Shown piece by piece: positions 56,918 to 64,000 of a stretch of 64,000 nt of DNA. Both the position numbers and the translations under genes were made by a program. The notes under the pieces were generated by a model that saw only the letters and a program-made list of their open reading frames with translations, searched no databases and was not told the origin of the DNA. This DNA comes from Cryptomeria japonica (taxonomy: Eukaryota > Streptophyta > Pinopsida > Cupressales > Cupressaceae): positions 472,992,573 through 473,056,572 of the forward strand of contig NC_081409.1 of the NCBI RefSeq assembly GCF_030272615.1, in the 5' to 3' direction. Each line of letters starts with the position of its first letter. The first letter of the stretch is position 1.

Positions 56918-59900
56918 TCAACCTTGTAGCTGGGTGGTTACAATTTGAAAGAGATCCACCAAAACCAAATTTATGCTTTCCATAAACTTCTTATTGTCTT
57001 TTATTGCTGCCTCTGTTCTTTGAACTGTACTGGTGAGTTGTTTCATATGCTCTGTCGGTGTTTTTTGTCCTTGTACTAATGCCTCAGATATTTCCTTTCT
57101 CAAGGATGCTAGATAGTCTAGTCTTGGACTTAGTCTTAGTCTCATATTTTTAGCCTTGTTTATTATCCTCTCCTTTTCTCTCTCTAGCTTTAGTAGTTCT
57201 GCCTCAAAACTAGTTACCTTTTTCTCAAAAACTGATAATGTATCAGGTGAATTAACAAAATTGTCTGCAAGTTTATTTATTTCTTCTTGTATCTTGCTCA
57301 TTTTATTATCTATGTCCACTGTCGAAGAGTTTGTCTTGCAAGTATCTTTGTACAGAGTTTTAAATTCCTTCAATATGTCACATAGTTCCAGTAGAAGTGT
57401 GTCAAACTCCCTAGTACACTTCTTTATTTGATCCTCAAAGAATTTTTGTTTTTCAATTTCCAACCTGTCTTTGAATGCCCATTCCTTTATTTGTTCAACT
57501 GTCACTATGTTGTCAGTAATATACTTTGACAAAGTGTCAAGTTGACTCAAAGAATCCTTATTATCTATGTTGCATTTTGGAGCTATCATCCTCAAAATTG
57601 GAATTGTGTCATCTATAGCTTTATAAGCTTCTGAACTGCATTCAGTTATTTTCTTCAAAGAATCTAAAAGAACTTCAGTTACATTGGTCGATTTGTAGCT
57701 TGCTGAGGAGGAACCAACATTCTGAATTCCACTGGTGGAGGAAGTAACCATGCTTGTAGTGACCTCTAGTAGGTCAATCTGTGTTTCCATTTCCTTAAGC
57801 AAGGGTTTTGGTTTTTCTCCTGTTGTCGGTGGCACTGTTTCCACATGAACCTATTCCTGTTCCAGAGCCTGTTGCTCTTCTTGTTTCTCTGTCTATGTGT
57901 CTATCTGTTTCCCTATGCTATCATCTGTCGGTTTACCTTTAGTGTTAACAATGTTGTCAGCTACCGCTGGCTCACTAGCCATGTCAGTTTTACTAGTTGT
58001 GTCCTTGTCTATCACAATGTTGACCTTTTGAGTATCAACATCCACTGTGTATAGTACTTTAGGATTAGGATTAGTATCCTCTTGTGATACATCCATACTT
58101 TCATCTATTAGTTGGCCTTCTATTGTTGCTACTGGTGGAGTAATCAGAGGTGGTGGGGATAGGTTATCTTTTATTTTGATACTAGGAGGTCCACCAACCT
58201 TTCCTTTACCCTTATCTTTGTCCTTCTGATAGACTTTGATAGGCTTGGGGTTCCTGTATTCTTCCTTCTTTTCCTTCTCCACAAGGAATATATCCCATCC
58301 ATTTTTCATTTCTTCTATTACCTCTTTTACTCTTGTTGCCATTAGTGCAATATGCCGGTGTGCAGTAGAGAATACTGACTGGTTGGCCTTTTCAATCAGA
58401 TCATCTATTTCTTTTGGAGAGTTGACTGGGTAGACAACAAGTAATTTTTCAATTTTGATCTTTTTGTCAAGTTCTACAACAGATTGTCTTCTTGCTTCTA
58501 GTCTTTTGAATAATTCATCTGGTAGTTCATCTACAACTTCCATCAAAAAATTCTTATAGATATCCAGGTGTAAAATAACACTGTTTTCAACTTGCTCTTT
58601 CTCATCTACTGATAGTGTATCATATAATTTTTCTATGTTCTTGAGTTTTCCTTCTTTTGTGATTTCATCCATCAGTTTGTCAATCAGAGCAATGTTTTGT
58701 TTAGTCCTTTTCTTCTTAGGTGTTAGCTTTTTCTTTGGGGTTGTCTTCTTTACCGAAGACCTCACTGCCAATTGTTTTTGTCTAGTTCTTCTAGGTGAGG
58801 GTGTGGATACTGGTGAAGGTTGTCTTTTCCTTACAACTCTTTTAAATTCAGTTGGCATGTCACTCTCTGAATAAGTTGCTACCAGTGATAGGTGAGTTTC
58901 TGGTTGTTGTGCCTGTAACTCATCTTCAGTGATACTGGTTTGTTTCAGTAAATCTTCTTTTATAGCCTTAGCCTATCTTGAATATTTTCTCATAGTTGCT
59001 TCTACTTTCTTTACTCTCTTCTTAGATTGAATTTGGCTTTCAATGGTCTCAACACTACCAAATAATTCTTCCTTAGGTTCATTTGGTGCTTCCAGAAGTG
59101 CTTTAGCATATGTTTCAATGATGTGTTCATCAGTCTCATAGTCCATCTCAGTAACCCAAATTGTTCTTAGGATAATTGCTTCCATCCAGATCTCATCCTT
59201 TTTAATTACAAAACATATATCATTTTTGTATTTGTTAACAATTTCATGTGATAGTCTGATTCTTTTGTTCATTTTGGCCTTTAGTTCTTGAAAATAATCA
59301 TTGATATTCTTTTCCTTGCTTTCACCCATGTTGTTGAATAAGTCTGACAATTGTTTTCCTACCGGTATGTCAAATCCAAGATTCTTGTTACCTATACCGA
59401 GCACTTGTTTGGTTATATGTAGCATCAAGCATACAAGTAAATTACCAAATCTAAAAGTTCCTTTCTTTTCCTTCTTGATCTTCCCTAAATTGTCAATCAA
59501 TTCATCCTTTAGCCATTCACATACATTAATTTTCACATTTTCTTTTACCATATCATGTGCACTTTTTATGCATAAACTTGAAACTGAGTTAAGTTTGTTT
59601 GCATGTGTTGCTTTGTATCCTAAAATCATGCTAACAAATCTAACATTTATATCGGTCACATCATTAACTCTTAGAGACCTTCTGTCAGATGTTGCACCAG
59701 TTAGGTTCATTACCAGGTCATTTGAGACCTTCTTTGTTTTGTCTGGTCGGCTACTGGTGGAGGGTAGCCCTGTTATAGCTTTCACCACTTCCTTGGTAAT
59801 TTTATGGATTGAATCTAACCAAAAGAATGCACCATGTACTCTACTCAATACTATCCTAATAACTTCCTTGGGGAAATCCGGAATGCTGAGAATTTATGTG

Positions 59901-60193
59901 AATCCTAGGGTTTCAATAATTTGGTGTTCAGGTTTTACTCTACCGGAATCATCACAGATAATAGATTTGTACATGTCCTTGATTTCTTCATCTCCCAATT
60001 CTTCTATATGGCAATGGATATAGATTCTAGGGTTTTCTGCATAAACAACTCCTTTGGGAATTTGGGAAAAAGCACCTATATTGTCATCCTTTTTAGCTAT
60101 CTCGGGAACTAGCTGAAATATGGGCCTAGGGCATTTGATTACCTCGACTACAATAGGGTTTGCTATGAATTCAGGTGCAGAGGAGGATGCCAT
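56918..60193 (-). pseudogene. Long ORF of element H (~1091 codons), function unknown
   Basis: Start MASSSAPEF at 60193. The frame is continuous to 56918 apart from stops TAA 59896, TAG 58975 and TAG 57895. All pieces are in the same register, so it was one protein of about 1091 residues. Region 1 (60193-59000) has IPKGVVYAENPRIYIHCHIE, then VHGAFFWLDSIHKITKEVVK, AITGLP, and GTFRFGNLLVCLMLHITKQV. Region 2 (58975-57895) is Lys/Pro/Ser-rich and basic at its start (TPKKKLTPKKKRTK), with helical stretches. Region 3 (57844-56918) is a long coiled coil ending FQIVTTQLQG. Related to the ORF of B (2631-5690). No enzymatic motif seen. It lies in the place of pol, in the same frame as gag after removal of the solo LTR. 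Confidence 0.75.
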
Positions 60194-60496
60194 GATTATA
60201 AATACCTTTTTTTGCCTTTGGAAGGATTTATTGCTGAAGTGCTTTGCCTCTTTGCTCAAAATGCCTTAGCTCTGGAGATTTCGCACTCTTCAAATGCTTG
60301 AATGCTCAGTGAAGTGAAATGGAGCCAAAAACATTAATTTATAATGTCAATTTTGCCAACTACCACATTTAATGCTTATCGGTTAAGTAGCCACTTAACA
60401 TATCTGCTGGTATAGAAGTAAATTCAACTTCTTACCATCAACCGAGGGAATAATAGCATATGTCTCATTGATTTCCAGACCCTCAAGAAAATTTCT

Positions 60497-61033
60497 TCAA
60501 TTTGATGAAGAGACTCCTGCCGGTGGAATGCTACTCTGTTCTATCGATGGAGTGTTGCTTGGTTCTATCGGTGGAGTAGTATTCCTATCCACATTTAGTT
60601 CTGATTTCCTGATCCATTGTTTTGAAAATTCTTGCTTAACTTCTTCAACATTTTCTTTTCCTTTCAAACTAGGACCTTTGTTGTCTGTTGGTGATCCTTT
60701 ACTTCTACAAAATTTAGCAATATGCCCAATTTTGTTGCATGCATAGCAAGTCACATTATTCTTCTAAATAGCTTTCCCATAACCTATGTTGGTTTGTGTT
60801 TTGCATTGATTAGATAAATGTCCAAATCTTCCACAAACATAACATCTCACATTCATTTTGCAATTCTCAGAGTTATGACCAACTTTGTTGCATTTTGAAC
60901 ATTGACCGGTGGGGGTGTTGATATTTTGATAATTTCTAGATCTACATTGATTTTCTCTACGACCATACTTGTTACAGTTAAAGCATTTTCCATTAAGTTT
61001 ATAAGCAGTAGGTTGTCTTACCATTTTTCTATG
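60497..61033 (-). pseudogene. Gag of element H, zinc-knuckle part
   Basis: Four knuckles: CFNCNKYGRRENQC (His changed to Arg), CSKCNKVGHNSENC, CYVCGRFGHLSNQC and, after a TAG at 60764-60766, CYACNKIGHIAKFC. It ends at TGA 60497. Zinc knuckles bind RNA. The gene originally continued from 63116 and is split by the solo LTR at 61034-62511. Confidence 0.85.
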
Positions 61034-62511
61034 TGTTGGCATTTCATTAGAAAGAAAGATTGTTGATATTCATTAAGGATATTGAGAAGGTTGTTGAAGA
61101 TTATTTGATATGACTGAAAAAGGATGATAACTATCTTTATAACATTATTTTGTCATTGATGTCAAGAAATTGATTTTCTGATTCAGTATGATGTTGCCAT
61201 ATCTTAAGAAGTATGTTTTGATGAGTATTAAGTGGTCGGTAAGTGACACAGAAAGAATGTGATAAGAAAGGGGAGAAATAAGTTATTCAATGGGCAACTA
61301 TTACCGAGTTAGACAATGATGAGATCATGATGTTTAGATTGTTTTGATATCCTACATATGTTGTTGATTGTAAGGTTAATACTATATTGTGTCACCGAGT
61401 AAGGAACCTAGTCGGTAAACCCTAAGGTTATCAATATCAGTTAATGAAGGCGGAATGTATACCGAGTAAAGTTTAGTATTTACCGAGTTGCAACCGAGTT
61501 ATGACAGATTACATTGGATGGATAAAAGCATTATTTAATGAAGGATGTTGATGAGCTGGAGATGTATAAATGATTGGTATGTCGTGCATGAAGTTTGTTA
61601 AGGATCTATGGCAATGGAAGATTGACAGGAAGATCTATAGTGCAGATTGAACCACAATAACCTTGTGCAAGTTCCACGAAAGGAATGCAAGTCCCTAGGC
61701 GAGGTAAAATGTTTTCAGATCGAAGGATGCATTGAACCTGGTCAAGATTGAAGATTTGATGGCTAAGATTGATCATGGGAAATGTGATCAAGGAGATTCA
61801 GCGGTTAGCAAATTGTTTATAAATAAGAAATTGTTGATGAACAATGTATGCGGGCAAGTGTAAGCACAGGGATGCTACATAGTGATTACCGAGCACAGAA
61901 GCTTGAAGACCTGTTTGAATAACAAAGTAGGGAGCCTAGCAGAGGGACAAGATAAGTCCTTTGACAAGATTGTTTTAAGCAAAATAGATTCTGCTTTAGC
62001 ATTTTAGATGTGAAGTTGCAGATATATTTTTATTATTGTTATTTTGTAAGTGACAGAAAATCTCTTAACTAAGTGGACTTAACAGTCTTATTTGTAAACC
62101 CTCTAGCAAGGTGACATTCTAAATGAGTGTTTGAAATTCTTTAACAAGGTCACTTCTAACAAAGTGAAGATCCTAATAGATCTAAGGGAAATCCTTTAAC
62201 CGGGTCACATCTAGCAATGTGTTTGTAATCTTTAATAGGATTTGCTTTTAACCGAGCATACTCTAGAAAAGTATATTTCTTAGTGGGTCCGAAATCCCAC
62301 AGTGGTTTTTCCCTATTTGGGTTTCCATGTTAAATCTGGTGTTATATGTGTTATGATGATTATGTGTTTATGAGTTTGCATGTTTAGCAGTTTTTGGTTA
62401 TATTGCTGAAGTATAAGTTAACGAGGTTGAATCTGTTTATTTATGGAAGATTAAGTTTGTATGATTCACCCCCCCTCTCATCTTGTTAGCTATTGGCATC
62501 AGAACTTTACA
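61034..62511 (+). repeat. Solo LTR of the G family inside H, TSD CTATG
   Basis: 1478 bp in plus orientation, starting TGTTGGC and ending ACTTTACA. CTATG lies at 61029-61033 and 62512-62516. The sequence parallels the G LTRs in reverse, including a TTTATAAATAAG TATA-like site (61816-61828) and CACCCCCCCTCTC before the end. The last ~15 bp before the terminus are shorter than in G. No internal sequence remains. Confidence 0.95.
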
Positions 62512-62519
62512 CTATGATC

Positions 62520-63116
62520 CTATGTGTTTGCAGTACCAGAGCTTTCACCAACTTCAAAGCCAATTCTAGAAGTGTCACCTTTAGGTTTTTTATTCTTCAG
62601 CAAGTTACCAAGTTCCTCTGAGCTTTTCTTGAATTTCTCTTTATGTTGATTTGCAATATCTAGTTCTCTTTCTAAGACTTCTTTTTGCCTCATCAGTTCA
62701 TTGGAGTCATTCTGAGTGTGCATCAGATCTGTCTTTAATAAATCATTTTCATAACTGAGTCTTGTGTTTTCATTTGCATCATCACTTAGTCTTCTAGTTA
62801 AATCTTCTTGATTCTTATTTCTATCTTCAATTTCTTTACAAAATCTCATAGTCATATCCTGCATCTCATTCTTTGTTGTCATGTTCTCTTGTTTCATCTT
62901 GTTTATCATATCATTAAGAGTTTCTTTTTCATCATTCTCATTTTGCATATTTTCACAAAGTTCTCTTCTCTTATTTATTGAAATAGAAAGATTTTCTTGA
63001 AGTGCTTGAATAATATCTTGAGCAGCCTTTAGATCATCTTCAAGTTTGATATTTTTCAATTTTTCTACATCATAGTCTGAGAGAGCTCCTTCAAGTTGCT
63101 TCATCAAATTTTCCAT
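62520..63116 (-). pseudogene. Gag of element H, coiled-coil part
   Basis: MENLMKQLEGALSDYDVEKL starts 71 bases inside the PBS. It is a coiled coil of about 195 residues rich in Glu, Lys and Asn, ending at TAG 62520. After removal of the solo LTR the frame continues from the same register into the zinc-knuckle part, so the TAG is an acquired stop (a CAG is likely). It probably drives particle assembly. The open frame upstream of MENLMK (63416-63117) belongs to the LTR. Confidence 0.75.
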
Positions 63117-63171
63117 CTCTATCGGTGTCAAGATCTTCCTCAAGCTGTTAGGCTTCTGGAAATAGAGGACC

Positions 63172-63187
63172 AAGCTCTGATACCAAT
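63172..63187 (-). other. Primer-binding site of element H
   Basis: Minus strand ATTGGTATCAGAGCTTGG. TGGTATCAGAGC is a perfect 12-base match to the complement of the initiator tRNA-Met 3' end. Confidence 0.88.
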
Positions 63188-63998
63188 TGTTAAAATTCCC
63201 ACAGATACTAAGAGGGGGGTGTGAATCAGTATCTAACCGGTTAATTGATTTTCTTAACTTGAAACATGTAGAGCATATTAATACTATGTACCAGTAAGCA
63301 GAAAGTAATGCAATAAATAGAGATAGAAACAACCACATGAAAAACACACCATAACACAAGGATTTAATGAGGAAACCCAGTGTGGGAAAAAACTTGGTGG
63401 GATTTGTGACCCACAATATTCACTTACTAGCCAATAAGAGAATATTACTGCTACAAGAGGGGCCTGCACATGCAGGAAGGCCAACTGCCTAGAGCTCACT
63501 GCTCAAATATAAAATAGGAAGTCTCACTGACTTACAAAAATGGATTGTATAAATCCAATGTCTTGTACTGCTTCAAAATAGCATCTATAATGCCAGATCC
63601 AGTACCGGTTGCTACTCTGCTTCTTACATAAACCCTTAACCTATAATTCACATAATAGGTCTCCCTTATTTTGCCTAATTACATTTCTCTTCCTTACTTA
63701 ATTTCAAAATGTTCTATAATGATCTCTCTTATATAAGAGTCATTTTACAACTTGCCAAGTCGGCTTACAATGATTTTACAAATAATAAACAAAATATATT
63801 ACAACAAAAATCTTGTCAGCCTCTGTGCCAGTATGCTACCTTTCACTGCCGATGTCGATGACCTGTGTGCCGGTGTAGAGTCTGATCTTGCTAGTGCTAG
63901 TGGAATTCCTTTTTGGTGTCATAGGATTGTAAGGTTGCCATCAATGAAAAAATCTTCAATCACCTACAATATCTCATTGGAGTGTGCATATGCCAACA
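63188..63998 (-). repeat. 5' LTR of element H
   Basis: 811 bp. It ends at 63998 with the visible first two bases of the GTGCA target duplication next to it. TATATAAGAG at about 63729-63738 lies on the minus strand within a CTCTTATATAAGAG palindrome, the probable TATA box. The hairpin is at 63463-63476. Confidence 0.93.
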
Positions 63999-64000
63999 GT

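Larger units (their letters stand above)
55898..63998 (-). mobile_element. Element H: non-autonomous LTR retrotransposon with Gag and a ~1091-codon ORF
   Basis: LTRs lie at 55898-56707 (810 bp) and 63188-63998 (811 bp) with TGTTGGC...ends. The target duplication is GTGCA at 55893-55897 and its first two bases at 63999-64000. The PBS is at 63172-63187 and the PPT at 56708-56719. The internal region has a coiled-coil/zinc-knuckle Gag and one long ORF, but no protease, integrase, RT or RNase H. The G-family solo LTR at 61034-62511 lies inside Gag. Removing it leaves 6.6 kb. PBS type and LTR form are copia-like. It needs enzymes from another element. Confidence 0.9.
37711..64000 (+). mobile_element. 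Element F: Tat/Ogre-like Ty3/gypsy element, interrupted twice, runs off the window
   Basis: LTR, PBS, leader (38701-39266, nothing seen), gag, protease, RNase H, RT, second RNase H, integrase and a downstream ORF. It is split by G (44907-52646) inside integrase and by H (55898-63998) inside the downstream ORF. The dual RNase H puts it with Tat. The last two bases of the window (GT) are the first bases of the H target duplication, so F should resume there. Confidence 0.75.

Noticed and set aside
57845-58874. Plus-strand hydrophobic ORFs opposite the H ORF
   Set aside because: Reverse readings of Lys/Glu-rich coiled coils give Phe/Leu/Ser-rich ORFs. No independent support.
63117-63416. N-terminal hydrophobic segment of the 62520-63416 ORF as a membrane domain of Gag
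   Set aside because: It lies in the LTR and crosses the PBS. The same reading occurs in the 3' LTR (55841-56125). MENLMK at 63116 is the likely start.

Overview
This 64 kb window looks like intergenic repeat DNA from a seed plant with a large, heavily methylated genome. A gymnosperm is my guess, with low confidence. I find no ordinary host gene, tRNA, rRNA or CRISPR array. Nearly all of the window is LTR retrotransposons nested in one another. Several are bounded to the base by TG...CA LTR ends and 5-bp target-site duplications (TSDs).

Layout, left to right. (A) 1-631, minus: fragment of a Tat-type Ty3/gypsy pol. (B) 634 to about 5775, plus: decayed non-autonomous element with a coiled-coil/zinc-knuckle Gag and a long second ORF, but no pol. 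5969-6663: array of thirteen ~34-bp quasi-palindromes. (F1) 3' part of a Tat/Ogre-like element, now split over 6792-7552, 25177-25589, 26836-28976 and probably 36673-37710. (C) 7553-25171, minus, TSD CTATC: a 17.6 kb Tat element with gag, PR, a G-patch region, RT, dual RNase H and IN. Its pol-to-3'LTR interval carries an antisense plant-mobile-domain (PMD) gene with its own TATA box and probable intron. 25590-26830: solo LTR, TSD ATTGG. (E) 28977-36672, plus: chromovirus with a chromodomain. 37711-38680: one LTR with a polypurine tract (PPT) on its left and a primer-binding site (PBS) on its right, apparently shared by F1 and F. (F) 37711 to beyond 64000, plus: gag, PR, an RNase H placed before RT, RT, a second RNase H, IN and a downstream sense ORF. 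F is interrupted by two minus-strand insertions. (G) 44907-52646, TSD TACAT: a nearly complete Ty1/copia element. (H) 55898-63998, TSD GTGCA with two bases visible on the right: a non-autonomous element with Gag plus a ~1091-codon ORF of unknown function. H itself carries a solo LTR of the G family at 61034-62511, TSD CTATG.

Order of events from nesting: F1/F are oldest; C, the 25.6 kb solo LTR, E, G and H came later; the 61 kb solo LTR entered H last on that branch. Autonomous elements here (G for copia-type, C/E/F for gypsy-type) have PR, RT and IN, whereas B and H have none and must borrow them. Decay is dominated by C-to-T changes: many in-frame stops are TAG at expected CAG codons, and three of four integrases have the catalytic Glu changed to Lys by a change that fits CHG-methylation deamination.

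The most unusual content is cargo. Three separate retroelement families each carry a long non-retroviral ORF: antisense PMD in C, a sense ORF after IN in F/F1, and a large ORF in place of pol in B/H. The palindrome array at 6 kb is the other signal I cannot explain.
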